Positions 36,887-45,652 of a stretch of 64,000 nt of DNA are shown here, piece by piece. The notes beneath the pieces were generated by a model. The model saw nothing but the letters and a program-made list of their open reading frames with translations. It did no database searches and had not been told where the DNA came from. Numbering within the stretch: position 1 is the stretch's first letter; each line of letters opens with the position of its first letter. Made by a program: the position numbers and the translations under genes. Location: positions 1-64,000 of the forward strand of contig NZ_WHZW01000019.1 in the NCBI RefSeq assembly GCF_010667685.1, written 5' to 3'. Source of the DNA: Bifidobacterium aerophilum. GTDB taxonomy: Bacteria > Actinomycetota > Actinomycetes > Actinomycetales > Bifidobacteriaceae.

Positions 36887-38749
36887 TTACTTGTTGAGTT
36901 CGGCCTTGGCGGCGGCAAGGCGCTTCGCCTCGGCCTCCTTGCGCGCGGCCAGCTCGGCGTCGAAGCGGGCGAGCTCCTCGGCCACGGCCTCCTGCGGGAT
37001 CTTCGCGAAGATCGGCGTCGGCTTGGCCACCGGAGTACCCGGCACGATCTCCTCGCGCTTCCACGGGTGCACGGTCTCGCCGAGCTTGTAGTCGCCGGTG
37101 ATGATCGGGTACGTGAAGCCCGGCTTGTCGAGATCCTCGACCTCCTCGATGCGCGGCAGCGGCGAGAAGGTGCCGGTGCCGCCGAGCGCCTCCCACACCT
37201 TCTGCGCGGAGTGCGGCAGGAACGGCGCGAGCAGGTGGTTCGCGTCGGACACGGCCTGCGCGGCTACATGCAGCACGGTGCCCAGGCGCGCCGGGTTGTC
37301 CTTGATCTTCCACGGCTCGGTGGCGGAGATGTACTTGTTGATGTCGCCGACGATCTTCATGGCCTCGTTGAGCGCGCCCTTCTGGCGATGGTGCTCGATC
37401 AGGCCGCCGACGGTCGCGAACGCGGCGTTCGTCTCGTCGAGCAGCGCACGGTCCTCGTCGGTCAGGGACGCTTCGTCGATGGCCGGGATCTCACCGAAGT
37501 TCTTGTTGATGAGGTTCGCGACGCGGTTGACCAGATTGCCCCAGCTCGATGCGAGCTCCTCGTTGTTGTGACGCACGAACTCGGCCCAGGTGAAGTCGGA
37601 GTCGGAGGATTCCGGGCCGGCCACGGAGATGTAGTAGCGCACCGCGTCCACGGGGTAGCGGGCGAGGATGTCCTTGACGTAGATGACGATGCCGCGCGAG
37701 GAGGAGAACTTCTTGCCTTCCATCGTCATGAACTCGGAGGCCACGACCTGCTCGGGCATGTTGAGCGGGCCGTATTCGCCGGTCTCGCCGCCCTTGGAGC
37801 CTTGGCCGTTGTAGCCGAGCATCTCGGACGGCCAGATCTGCGAGTGGAACGTGATGTTGTCCTTGCCCATGAAGTAGTAGGCCGGGGACGCCGGGTCGTT
37901 CCACCATGCGCGCCACGCCTCCGGGTCGCCCTTGCGGCGGGCCCATTCGATCGACGCCGACAGGTAGCCGATCACCGCGTCGAACCACACGTACAGCTTC
38001 TTGTTCGGGTTGTCGATCCAGCCGGCGACCGGAACCGGGATGCCCCAGTCGATGTCGCGCGTGATCGCGCGCGGCTTGACCTCCTTGAACAGGCCGATCG
38101 AGAAGTTGATGACGTTGGTGCGCCAGCCGGTACGGGTCTTGAGCCACGCGAGGTTCGCGTCGGCGAGCGCCGGCAGGTCGAGGAAGTAGTGTTCGGTCTC
38201 CTCGAAGCGCGGGGTTTCGCCGTTGATTTTGGAGACGGGGTTGATGAGCTCGTCCGGGTCGAGCTCGTTGCCGCAGGCGTCGCACTGGTCGCCGCGCGCG
38301 CCCTCGGCGTGGCAGATCGGGCACTCGCCCTCGATGTAGCGGTCGGGCAGGGTGCGGCCGGTGGACGGCGAGATAGCGACCTTCTGCGTGCCCTTGTAGA
38401 TGTAACCGTTCTTGAGGCACTGCTTGAACAGTTCCTGCACGACGTGCTCATGGTTGCCGGTGGTGGTGCGGGTGAACAGGTCGTAGCTCAGGCCGAGATC
38501 GCACAGATCCTTGGCGATCACGCGGTTGTAGCGGTTGGCCAGTTCCTGCGCGGTCACGCCTTCCTTCTCGGCTTCGACGAGGATCGGGGTGCCGTGTTCG
38601 TCGGTGCCGGACACCATCAGGACGTCGTTGCCCTTCATGCGCTCGTAGCGCGCGTAGACGTCGGACGGCACACCAAAGCCGGCGACGTGGCCGATATGAC
38701 GGGGGCCGTTCGCGTACGGCCATGCAACATTCACCAGAATATGACTCAT
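36887..38749 (-). CDS. metG: Methionyl-tRNA synthetase
   Basis: The 620-residue class I synthetase has the HIGH motif in [10 protein letters not shown], a zinc knuckle ([18 protein letters not shown]) and KFSSS in place of KMSKS. A helical anticodon-binding domain follows. The C-terminus ends in a coiled, Ala/Glu/Lys-rich tail and lacks the tRNA-binding dimerisation domain of E. coli MetG. The start codon at 38749 has only a weak upstream purine tract. Confidence 0.96.
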   Translation of the reverse strand: MSHILVNVAWPYANGPRHIGHVAGFGVPSDVYARYERMKGNDVLMVSGTDEHGTPILVEAEKEGVTAQELANRYNRVIAKDLCDLGLSYDLFTRTTTGNHEHVVQELFKQCLKNGYIYKGTQKVAISPSTGRTLPDRYIEGECPICHAEGARGDQCDACGNELDPDELINPVSKINGETPRFEETEHYFLDLPALADANLAWLKTRTGWRTNVINFSIGLFKEVKPRAITRDIDWGIPVPVAGWIDNPNKKLYVWFDAVIGYLSASIEWARRKGDPEAWRAWWNDPASPAYYFMGKDNITFHSQIWPSEMLGYNGQGSKGGETGEYGPLNMPEQVVASEFMTMEGKKFSSSRGIVIYVKDILARYPVDAVRYYISVAGPESSDSDFTWAEFVRHNNEELASSWGNLVNRVANLINKNFGEIPAIDEASLTDEDRALLDETNAAFATVGGLIEHHRQKGALNEAMKIVGDINKYISATEPWKIKDNPARLGTVLHVAAQAVSDANHLLAPFLPHSAQKVWEALGGTGTFSPLPRIEEVEDLDKPGFTYPIITGDYKLGETVHPWKREEIVPGTPVAKPTPIFAKIPQEAVAEELARFDAELAARKEAEAKRLAAAKAELNK

Positions 38750-38821
38750 AAGGCCAAATTATCGGGCTCAGCGGGGACAGCGCGGGCTCGGGCGGGAGGT
38801 CACGGCCGGCCGTCCACCGCG

Positions 38822-38860
38822 TTATCCACATTATCGGAAGATGCACGCGAATTATCCACA
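38822..38860 (+). promoter_or_regulatory. Two consensus DnaA-box sequences
   Basis: TTATCCACA occurs at 38822-38830 and 38852-38860 in the same orientation, exactly 30 bp apart, in the divergent metG/AbiEi-like gap. A third exact match is at 25981 before the other AbiEi-like gene. Whether DnaA binds here is not known. Confidence 0.5.
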
Positions 38861-38911
38861 ATCGGATGCGGGCCGGTGGCGCGGCCGGTCGGCGACCGTT
38901 AAGGTCAAGGC

Positions 38912-39682
38912 ATGACCATCGAATTACCTACACGAAACGCGACGGACGGCGGCAACGGAACCGACGATACGGCCCGCACCACGTCCGCCATCCTCACCGG
39001 ACCACGCCCGCCGGGTGGCGACGAAACCGACGCATCACCCTACGATCTGGGCGATCCCGACCTGTCGAACTTCGCCGCCGCACGCAGACGCGGCGCGTCC
39101 ACCGCCACCGGGCTTGCGAATACCCTGCGCCCGGCCGACAAGCCGCTGCTCAACGACAGGGATCTGCCCGGACCACTCAGTCTCAACTCGCTCGCCGGGT
39201 ACGGCACGCTGCGGCGGCTCGACAACGTCAGCGGGTACCGTGCGGCGCACGCGGACACGCTGTACGGACGCTCGACGATCCTCACCGGCATGGTGCCGCG
39301 CAACGCCACCGTCTGCGCGACGACCGCGGCATGGCTGTGGCTCGGCGGCACGTTCCCCGGCACCGTCGACGTGATCTCGCGCTCGCATTACCGGGCGTCC
39401 GTCCATGAACGTTCGATTCGCGTGTTCAACCGCAAAAGTCCACCCGAACATCTCATCCGCGTAGGGGACACGCGCGTGACCACGCCGGTACGCACGGTCT
39501 GCGATCTGGCGTTGCTGCCCGAAACGCAGGACGGCAACGAATCGATCGGCCGGATGATCGCCGAATTGATGGCCGAATATCAGGTGACGCCGGCCGACTG
39601 CCTCGACATTCTCAACCTCAATCCGTTCTGGCCTCGCGCCTCGACCGCACGCGCCATGTTCGAAGGAATGAACGAGCCATGA
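38912..39682 (+). CDS. AbiEi-like protein lacking the nuclease domain
   Basis: The 256-residue protein has GMVPRNATVCATTAAWLWLG and RVTTPVRTVCDLALL, which parallel FGDMTAATMHGI and RVTPLDRTIFDC in the protein at 26060. It ends after that domain, so the PD-(D/E)xK core is absent. The N-terminal 45 residues are Gly/Thr/Asp-rich and probably disordered. AAGGTCAAGG precedes the ATG. It overlaps the next gene by 4 bp (ATGA), so the two are probably translated together. A regulatory or antitoxin-like role is only an inference. Confidence 0.55.
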   Translation: MTIELPTRNATDGGNGTDDTARTTSAILTGPRPPGGDETDASPYDLGDPDLSNFAAARRRGASTATGLANTLRPADKPLLNDRDLPGPLSLNSLAGYGTLRRLDNVSGYRAAHADTLYGRSTILTGMVPRNATVCATTAAWLWLGGTFPGTVDVISRSHYRASVHERSIRVFNRKSPPEHLIRVGDTRVTTPVRTVCDLALLPETQDGNESIGRMIAELMAEYQVTPADCLDILNLNPFWPRASTARAMFEGMNEP

Positions 39683-40095
39683 CCATTGTCCGACGACGCG
39701 CACGGCATCGCGGCGGGACGGTCGGCGATGCGGCGAGACGCCTGTTCCGTCTGTCCGGATCCCGGACCATGCGACGGCACGGCAGGTCGCCGTCATGGCG
39801 ACGACTGGGCGCGCTCGACGCCGCACGGACGGGTCTGCGGACGGGTCATGCACAACCGTCAGGTCAGCCCGCGCAGTCATTGCGTCCGCCGCAGCCGCCG
39901 ATCAAGCTCACGCCGCTGCTGGCCTGCGATCCCGACACCGATACGGATGTGCTCTGGCATATCGCCCGTCATGCGCCGGAGTTGCGCCGCTGGCTTGTGG
40001 CCAATCCGAAGGCCGACGCGGCGTTGCTCGAATATGTGGCGCAGGCCGGCGGACCGGGCGTCAGGGACGCGCTGACCGTACTGCTCGACGGGTGA
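39679..40095 (+). CDS. Variant leucine-rich-repeat protein
   Basis: The 138-residue protein begins with an Arg-rich, probably disordered 75-residue segment. Its C-terminus (LLACDPDTDTDVLWHIARHAPELRRWLVANP, abbreviated) matches the short helical repeats of the variant LRR type seen in bifidobacteria and other actinobacteria. Its ATG overlaps the stop codon of the AbiEi-like gene. Its biochemical role is unknown; the tight coupling suggests the two products act together. Confidence 0.6.
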   Translation: MTIVRRRARHRGGTVGDAARRLFRLSGSRTMRRHGRSPSWRRLGALDAARTGLRTGHAQPSGQPAQSLRPPQPPIKLTPLLACDPDTDTDVLWHIARHAPELRRWLVANPKADAALLEYVAQAGGPGVRDALTVLLDG

Positions 40096-40104
40096 GCGGC
40101 CCGT

Positions 40105-41142
40105 TCAGGACTTGATCGCCAGTACCGCGGTGTAGATCTGCTTGCGGTTGGGCAGTGATCCGTCCGGCAGCGGATGCTCCTGCGCGACCTGCGCGATCGC
40201 ATCCTTGATGCGCAGGCCGTCATCGAGGGCACGGTCGATCGCCAGCACGGCCAGTTCCTCGATGCTCAGCGTGGAAGGCGCGGCCGCCGCAGCCTCCTCG
40301 TCGGACGCGCCGCCGATCACAAGCACGATCTCGCCGCGCGGCGGCTCGTCGATCACGCCCTGACGGATTTCGGCGATCGTGCCGCGGCGGATCTCCTCGT
40401 AATCCTTGGTCAGCTCACGGCACAATGCCATCGGGCGATTCGGACCGAACCCGTCGAGCAGGTCGTCCATCGATTCGGCGATGCGGTGCGGCGTCTCATA
40501 GAACACGATCGTGCGACGTTCGGATTGCAGCATGCGCAGATGCTGGACACGCTCGGAGTGCTTGCGCGGCAGGAATCCCTCGTAGCAGAACCGGTCGGTC
40601 GGCAGGCCGGACAGCGCGAGTGCGTCCAGTACGGCGGACGGGCCGGGCGCGCAGGTGACCGGCAGGCCGCGTTCGATCGCGCGGCGCACGATCGCCAGTC
40701 CCGGATCGTTGATCGTCGGCATGCCGGCGTCGGAAACGACGAGCACGGTCGCACCGGTTTCGACACGGTCAAGCAGGCCGTCGGCCTTGTTGCGCTCGTT
40801 GTGATCGTGATACGCGATGACGGTGCCGTTCACATGCACGCCGAGACGGTTCGCCAGATCGTACAGGCGGCGCGTGTCCTCGGCGGCGACGATGTCGGCA
40901 TCGGCGAGCAGCGCCCGCAGGCGGGCCGACGCGTCGCCGACGTTGCCGATCGGGGTGGCGGCGAGCACGACGGTGCCACGCGGGATCGTGATCACGCTGT
41001 CGGACGCTGCGACCGCCGCGGATTCGCGTCCGCCGGCATTCAGCAACGTGTCCGACGCATCCGCCATGTCAGCCGAGCCGTTGCCCGACTCGAATTCATC
41101 ATCGGGGATGGTTCCGGACTGCCCTTCATTCACATATGTCAT
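40105..41142 (-). CDS. rsmI: 16S rRNA (cytidine1402-2'-O)-methyltransferase
   Basis: The 345-residue protein contains the RsmI tetrapyrrole-methylase fold: ATPIGNVGDAS, AAEDTRR, VVSDAGMPTINDPG and GFLPRK. It 2'-O-methylates C1402 in the ribosomal P site using SAM. The first 55 residues are acidic and not part of the fold; a start further in is possible, but 41142 is the first ATG of the frame. Confidence 0.95.
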   Translation of the reverse strand: MTYVNEGQSGTIPDDEFESGNGSADMADASDTLLNAGGRESAAVAASDSVITIPRGTVVLAATPIGNVGDASARLRALLADADIVAAEDTRRLYDLANRLGVHVNGTVIAYHDHNERNKADGLLDRVETGATVLVVSDAGMPTINDPGLAIVRRAIERGLPVTCAPGPSAVLDALALSGLPTDRFCYEGFLPRKHSERVQHLRMLQSERRTIVFYETPHRIAESMDDLLDGFGPNRPMALCRELTKDYEEIRRGTIAEIRQGVIDEPPRGEIVLVIGGASDEEAAAAAPSTLSIEELAVLAIDRALDDGLRIKDAIAQVAQEHPLPDGSLPNRKQIYTAVLAIKS

Positions 41143-41180
41143 GGCTCCCAGTATTCCGCACGCTAGGTACCGCGGGCTCG

Positions 41181-41349
41181 GCGCAACTATTTCCGGAAAT
41201 CATCCCACATCTCCGAAATGAGTTGCGCTGGGATACCGTCAGTGCAACTATTTCCGGACACAACCGCTCTTTTCCCGAGATAGTTGCGCCAGGACGACGC
41301 CAGTGCAACCATTTTCGGAACAATGGGATGGTTTCCGAGATAGTTGCGC
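41181..41349. repeat. Three 60-bp tandem hairpin repeats
   Basis: Three units begin with GCAACTATTTCCGGA (or GCAACCATTTTCGGA) and end with TCCGAGATAGTTGCGC (first unit TCCGAAATGAGTTGCGC). Each forms an imperfect hairpin of about 15 bp with a loop of about 16 nt: 41181-41228, 41242-41289 and 41303-41349. The right ends recur every 60 bp. They lie between rsmI and tRNA-Gln, in both upstream regions. Outer arms are conserved and loops diverge. Confidence 0.75.
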
Positions 41350-41406
41350 CAGACGGAGGAGTCAAACGAAAGGCCCGAACGCCACATTGGTTCGGTACCC
41401 GGGAAA

Positions 41407-41433
41407 ACAAAAAACCCTCGCACGAAGCGAGGG
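41407..41433 (-). terminator. Terminator of the tRNA-Glu/tRNA-Gln unit
   Basis: CCCTCGC and GCGAGGG pair around ACGAA and are followed on the minus strand by six T, six bases after tRNA-Gln. Confidence 0.85.
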
Positions 41434-41438
41434 CTCAT

Positions 41439-41513
41439 TGGCTGGGATGCCTGGACTCGAACCAAGAATGGCTGAACCAGAATCAGCTGTGTTGCCAATT
41501 ACACCACATCCCA
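41439..41513 (-). tRNA. tRNA-Gln(CTG)
   Basis: TGGGATG / CATCCCA form the acceptor stem, TTCTGGT the anticodon loop (anticodon CUG) and GGTTCGAGTCC the T arm. The CCA end is encoded (41439-41441). It lies 38 bp downstream of a tRNA-Glu and is probably co-transcribed with it. Confidence 0.93.
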
Positions 41514-41551
41514 ATTTGGCTGGCGTACCAACTCCGAAGAGCTAGTCGTCG

Positions 41552-41624
41552 TACCCCCAACCGGATTTGAACCGGTGTTGGCGCCGTGAGAGGGCGTAGT
41601 CCTAGACCGCTAGACGATGGGGGC
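41552..41624 (-). tRNA. tRNA-Glu(CTC), copy 1
   Basis: GCCCCCA and TGGGGGT form the acceptor stem and CTCTCAC the anticodon loop (anticodon CUC). No CCA is encoded. The 73-nt gene is identical to the copy at 42005-42077. Confidence 0.93.
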
Positions 41625-41673
41625 ATATTCAGTTTTTCAACCGGTTGTGCAGCGAACCGCGCAACGAGTGATT

Positions 41674-41679
41674 AATATA
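41674..41679 (-). promoter_or_regulatory. Promoter -10 of tRNA-Glu copy 1
   Basis: TATATT on the minus strand lies 50 bp upstream of the tRNA. A matching block (GTTGTGC ... GCGAACC ... CGCAACGA ... TATATT) is found upstream of the second copy (42119-42124), so promoter and tRNA were duplicated together. Confidence 0.6.
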
Positions 41680-41850
41680 CGCGGATCCCATGCATTGCGC
41701 AACTTACGGCGTGTCGCGTTATTTTCCAATGGTTTTATGGATTCCTGTTGGATTGCGCAGCGGAAGAAAGCGCGGCCTCGCATATCCCATGATGCCGGCA
41801 TGGCCGTATGCATCACACGATCATCGTCACAAACGGCCTTCGGGTTTGAC

Positions 41851-41898
41851 GCTCCCCCACCCGGCTTTGCCGGGAGCCCCTCAGCCGAGGGGACCAAG
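41851..41898. repeat. Dispersed palindromic repeat, family 1 (intergenic copy)
   Basis: CCCGGC-TTT-GCCGGG and CCCCTC-AGCC-GAGGGG give the same two-hairpin layout as the copy at 951. A degraded second copy follows at about 41930-41956. Both lie between the two tRNA-Glu genes. Confidence 0.7.
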
Positions 41899-41970
41899 AA
41901 TTTCCGGGACGCGAACGCGCCGACCGACTCGGGAATCCCCGACCGAGGGGGCCAAGTTCGCCAAACGACA

Positions 41971-41996
41971 AAGGCCCCGGGCGAACCCGAGGCCTT
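41971..41996 (-). terminator. Terminator of tRNA-Glu copy 2
   Basis: Arms of 11 nt with one mismatch (AAGGCCCCGGG / CCCGAGGCCTT) lie 8 bp past the tRNA and are followed by a short T-run on the minus strand. Confidence 0.65.
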
Positions 41997-42004
41997 GCGA
42001 TCCG

Positions 42005-42077
42005 TACCCCCAACCGGATTTGAACCGGTGTTGGCGCCGTGAGAGGGCGTAGTCCTAGACCGCTAGACGATGGGGGC
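42005..42077 (-). tRNA. tRNA-Glu(CTC), copy 2
   Basis: The sequence is identical to tRNA-Glu copy 1, 453 bp away. Its own -10 box TATATT is at 42119-42124 on the minus strand. The gene for the charging enzyme, gltX, lies 223 bp upstream. Confidence 0.93.
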
Positions 42078-42234
42078 TTAAGTTGTGCGCTACGTAGCGA
42101 ACCACGCAACGAACGACCAATATACGGGAATGGTTCACCGACGTCAAGCACGGCGTGTCACATTGTGATTCATCGGTTGACAGAACACGATTCACCGACT
42201 CTCGCCATGCATAGGACAGCTGACGGACGTAACC

Positions 42235-42267
42235 AAAAAGGCGCCCGTTCCACGGAACGGACGCCCA
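42235..42267 (-). terminator. Terminator of gltX
   Basis: GGGCGTCCGTTCC pairs with GGAACGGGCGCC around two bases and is followed on the minus strand by TTTTT, 33 bp past the gltX stop codon. Confidence 0.85.
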
Positions 42268-42299
42268 TGCACTCACGCGACGAGAGAATGATCAGCCGA

Positions 42300-43850
42300 T
42301 CACAGGTGCTCGCGCAGGCCCTTGAGACGGGCCAAGGAGATATCCTTGCCGACGATCTCCATCGACTCGAACAGCGGCGGGGAGACGCGGCGGCCGGACA
42401 TGGCCACGCGCACCGGACCGAACGCCAGGCGCGGCTTGTAGCCGCCGTCCTCCACGAGCGCCTTGTTCAGCGTCTCGTGCAAGTTGTCGGTCTTCCAATC
42501 GGCCTCGGACACGCCTTCGAGCGCCGCGATCGCCAGATCGAGCACGGCCGCGGAGGAATCCTTGAGCTGCTTCTTCGCGTCATCCGCCGGCTCGATGTAG
42601 CCCTCGGTCGACAGCAGCGAGCCGACCATGCCGGCGACCTCGCCGAGCAGACGCACGCGCGGCTGCACGAGCGGCGCGGCGGCGGTCAGGATCGCGCGCT
42701 CGCGGTCGGTCAGCTCATCCCAGGACGCGGCGGACACCACGCCGTCACGGTGCAGGTACGGCACGGAACGACGCAGGAAATCATCGGCGGAGAGCATGCG
42801 GATGTGCTCGGCGTTGATCGAGATGGCCTTGTCGAGATCGAAGCGGGCCGGGTTGGCCTTGACGTCGCGCACGTCGAACTTCTCAATCATCTCCTCCATC
42901 GAGAACACGTCGCGGTCCGGCGCGATCGACCAGCCGAGCAGCGCGAGGTAGTTGAGCAGACCCTCGCGGATGAAGCCGGCGTCGCGGTGGTTGAACAGGT
43001 TGGACTCCGGGTCGCGCTTGGAAAGCTTCTTGTTGCCCTGGCCCATCACGTACGGCATGTGGCCGAACAGCGGGGTGGTCTTGGCGATGCCGAGCTCCTC
43101 GAGGTAACGGTAGAGCACGATCTGACGCGGGGTGGAGCTCAGAAGGTCCTCGCCGCGCAGCACGACGTTGATGTCCATCATCGCGTCGTCGACCGGGTTG
43201 GTGAGCGTGTACAGCGGATCGCCGTTCGGGCGCACGATCACGTAGTCCGGCACGGAACCGGCCTTGAACTCGATGGTGCCGCGGATCAGGTCGTCGAACG
43301 CGATGTCCTCGTCGGGCATGCGCAGGCGCAGCGCGGGCTTGCGGCCCTCGGCGCGGAACGCGGCCTTCTGCTCTTCGGTCAGGTTGCGGTCGTAGCCGTC
43401 GTAGCCAAACTCCTTCGGACGACCGGCGGCGATGTTGCGCGCCTCGATCTCCTCGGGCGTGGAGAAGGACTCGTACGCGTAGCCGGCCTCAAGCAGCTTG
43501 GCGGCCACGTCCTTGTAGATGTCGCCGCGCTCGGACTGGCGGTACGGGCCGTGGGGGCCGCCGACGTCGATGCCCTCGTCCCAGTCGATGCCGAGCCAGC
43601 GCAGGGCTTCGAGGATCTGGTTGTAGCTTTCCTCGGAATCGCGGGCGGCGTCGGTGTCCTCGATGCGGAAGATCAGCTTGCCGCCGGTGGCGCGGGCCTC
43701 GGCCCAGTTGAACAGGGCGGTGCGGACCATGCCGACGTGCGGGGTGCCGGTCGGCGACGGGCAGAAGCGCACGCGCACGTCCTTCGGCAGGGCGGGCTTG
43801 CCGTCCTTCGTGTTTTCGGTGGTTGCGGAATTGGTTTCAGCTTCAGTCAT
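42300..43850 (-). CDS. gltX: Glutamyl-tRNA synthetase
   Basis: The 516-residue class I synthetase has [12 protein letters not shown] (HIGH-like) and KKLSKRD (KMSKS-like), the stem-contact fold and a helical anticodon-binding domain. In bacteria lacking GlnRS such an enzyme may also misacylate tRNA-Gln for amidation by GatCAB; that cannot be judged here. It lies beside two tRNA-Glu genes and one tRNA-Gln gene. Confidence 0.96.
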   Translation of the reverse strand: MTEAETNSATTENTKDGKPALPKDVRVRFCPSPTGTPHVGMVRTALFNWAEARATGGKLIFRIEDTDAARDSEESYNQILEALRWLGIDWDEGIDVGGPHGPYRQSERGDIYKDVAAKLLEAGYAYESFSTPEEIEARNIAAGRPKEFGYDGYDRNLTEEQKAAFRAEGRKPALRLRMPDEDIAFDDLIRGTIEFKAGSVPDYVIVRPNGDPLYTLTNPVDDAMMDINVVLRGEDLLSSTPRQIVLYRYLEELGIAKTTPLFGHMPYVMGQGNKKLSKRDPESNLFNHRDAGFIREGLLNYLALLGWSIAPDRDVFSMEEMIEKFDVRDVKANPARFDLDKAISINAEHIRMLSADDFLRRSVPYLHRDGVVSAASWDELTDRERAILTAAAPLVQPRVRLLGEVAGMVGSLLSTEGYIEPADDAKKQLKDSSAAVLDLAIAALEGVSEADWKTDNLHETLNKALVEDGGYKPRLAFGPVRVAMSGRRVSPPLFESMEIVGKDISLARLKGLREHL

Positions 43851-43930
43851 AATCCCTTATTCTGCCGCGCAAGCGGGACGTGGACCGCACCGGGACGAGG
43901 GCCGCACCTTCGCGGCGACCTTCCGTTACG

Positions 43931-43972
43931 ACGTGGGGCATACCTCCCCGATCGGGAAGTCATGCCCCACGT
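43931..43972 (-). terminator. Hairpin after the micro-gene
   Basis: Perfect 11-bp outer arms ACGTGGGGCAT / ATGCCCCACGT enclose a second small stem (TCCC-GATC-GGGA type). It lies 29 bp past the stop codon of the 25-codon gene and upstream of gltX. No T-run follows. Confidence 0.55.
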
Positions 43973-44001
43973 CTCGCCGCACGTCTGCGTACGTCGTTCG
44001 A

Positions 44002-44079
44002 TCAGGCGGACAGACCGGCGAACAGTGCGGTCCAATCCTGCGATTCGTCATCGCGGGTATCGCGTTCGAGCTGGTTCAT
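44002..44079 (-). CDS. Putative 25-residue micro-gene
   Basis: A 26-codon frame reads MNQLERDTRDDESQDWTALF plus five residues and stops at 44002. It has an unusually good ribosome binding site, AAGGAGGT, six bases before the ATG. The peptide is acidic in its first half and more hydrophobic in its second, with no signal peptide. It has its own context: LacI-like operator sites upstream (44113-44157) and a stem-loop downstream. It could be a regulatory leader peptide, a small protein or chance; I do not recognise it. Confidence 0.5.
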   Translation of the reverse strand: MNQLERDTRDDESQDWTALFAGLSA

Positions 44080-44112
44080 TGGGCACCTCCTTGAGCGTCA
44101 CGCCATTGCTGA

Positions 44113-44157
44113 CTAAACCGTTTTAGATGCATCACTGCACCTTCATGAAACGATTCA
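44113..44157. promoter_or_regulatory. Two LacI-type operator-like sites
   Basis: CTAAACCGTTTTAG (44113-44126) and TGAAACGATTCA (44146-44157) are pseudo-palindromes around CG, the hallmark of LacI-family sites. Their centres are about 32 bp apart, close to three helical turns. They lie 34 bp upstream of the micro-gene ATG. Confidence 0.55.
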
Positions 44158-44577
44158 ATCGTACCATATGCATCAGAACCGCACAATAACGAACAATGTG
44201 AGTTCACTAACATTTCACTTGGCCCCACCTGATCAGGCGCATCACCTATACTGGGGGCGTTCGCGCGATTGGTGGCAGCAATCGCGCCGGCATCATATGG
44301 AACAAGTTCCGCACACCACCACAGGCATCGTCATGTTCGCGCGTCGTTTTCATGTCGCGCGACACCGACGTGACTTGACGGATCGGATCAGAGTCATCCC
44401 TTCCGACCATTCCCCCAGTCACTCCGTGACGGCACTCCCGACAAGGGAAGCGAATGGTCAGGCACGGCATCGACGGAACGGCGGTCTGATGTTTCGCGCG
44501 GGCTCCTCACCTTCCCGCGGCGCGCGCCAGGCCGCAACGAATGCGCGGGATACCGCGCGAAAGGCAAGGTGACAAAG
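44158..44577. other. Gap upstream of the ABC transporter genes
   Basis: This gap of 420 bp shows no gene. A hairpin GCGCGATTG / CAATCGCGC is at 44263-44287. I looked for a thiamine pyrophosphate riboswitch, expected for thiamine-precursor importers, and found no convincing match. Confidence 0.4.
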
Positions 44578-45642
44578 ATGAGGATTGAGATCAAGAAGGG
44601 CATGCGTTCGATCGTGGCTGCGGCCGCGGCCACGGCGCTCGGATTCACGATGGCGGCGTGCGGCAGCTCGAACGACGCCTCCGACAACGGCTCGGCCTCG
44701 ACGCCGACCATTTCGTTCATGCTCGACTGGACGCCGAACACGAACCACATCGGCCTGTACGTGGCCGAAAAGCTCGGCTACTACAAGGACGCCGGCATCA
44801 ACGTGAAGATCCTGCCGACCGCGCAGGCCGGCGCCGAGACCAGCGTCGAGAACGGCGTCGCGAACGTCGGCTTCGGCGGCCTGACCAACATCGCCTCCTA
44901 CAACGCGCAGGGCGCCGACCTCGAAGCCGTCTTCGACCTCGTGCAGAAGCCGATCGCCCGCTGGTGCTCGCTCGCCAGCCGCACCGACATCAAGACCCCG
45001 AAGGACTTCTCCGGCAAGACGTTCGTGAGCTTCGGCTCGGCCGAACAGGACGCGAACATCCTGCAGATGATCAAGACCGCCGGCGGCAACCCCGAAATCA
45101 AGCGCGCCACGGCCGGCACGAACACGTTCAACACGCTCACCAGCGGCAAGGGCGACTTCGGCGGCTTCTACGCCACTTGGGAAGGCGTGGAAAGCGAGCT
45201 CAACGGCCCGGCGCTCAACTGCTTCGTCGCCTCCGACTGGGGCGTGCCCGGCAACCCGGACCAGATCGGCTTCCACGTCAAGAAGTCGTGGCTGAACGAA
45301 GGCAGCAACAAGGAGAACCTCAAGAAGTTCATCGCCGCCACCAAGAAGGGCTACGACTACGCGCTCGCCAACCCGGACAAGGCCTCCGACATCCTCGTCG
45401 AGCAGGCCAAGGAGGCCAAGCTCGACGAGAAGCTGGTCAAGGCGTCGATGAAGATGATCACCGAACAGAACATCTGGTCCACCAAGGACCCGAAGAAGGT
45501 CGACGGCACGTTCAACGAGCAGGACGGCCAGGAGTACCTCGACTTCCTGCAGGAGAACAAGGTGTTCACCGACAAGGACGGCAAGACGCTGGACAAGGCG
45601 CCGCAGATGGGCGACATCTCCACCAACGAGTTCGTGGACTGA
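44578..45642 (+). CDS. ABC transporter substrate-binding lipoprotein, NMT1/THI5-like
   Basis: The 354-residue protein has a lipoprotein signal peptide (lipobox FTMAAC, Cys at about residue 27). Its NMT1/THI5-like domain includes LDWTPNTNHIGLYVAEKLGYYKDAG, given here only to mark the fold. Relatives bind pyrimidine precursors of thiamine (ThiY type) or riboflavin-related compounds; the ligand here is not certain. I chose the ATG at 44578, with AAGG upstream, over the GTG at 44569. The permease gene follows after 10 bp. Confidence 0.87.
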   Translation: MRIEIKKGMRSIVAAAAATALGFTMAACGSSNDASDNGSASTPTISFMLDWTPNTNHIGLYVAEKLGYYKDAGINVKILPTAQAGAETSVENGVANVGFGGLTNIASYNAQGADLEAVFDLVQKPIARWCSLASRTDIKTPKDFSGKTFVSFGSAEQDANILQMIKTAGGNPEIKRATAGTNTFNTLTSGKGDFGGFYATWEGVESELNGPALNCFVASDWGVPGNPDQIGFHVKKSWLNEGSNKENLKKFIAATKKGYDYALANPDKASDILVEQAKEAKLDEKLVKASMKMITEQNIWSTKDPKKVDGTFNEQDGQEYLDFLQENKVFTDKDGKTLDKAPQMGDISTNEFVD

Positions 45643-45652
45643 CGCGGCACCG

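Noticed and set aside
41181..41349. Possible CRISPR array
   Set aside because: Only three units, the repeated parts are the two pairing arms of each hairpin, the spacers are not of uniform foreign-like character, and no cas gene is near.
41637..42052. Short frames between and across the tRNA-Glu genes
   Set aside because: They overlap tRNA and repeat sequence and have no coding features.
44160..44577. TPP riboswitch before the NMT1-like gene
   Set aside because: The expected CUGAGA and ACC...GAUCUGG...AGGGA core could not be aligned; only a short ACCTGATC match is present.
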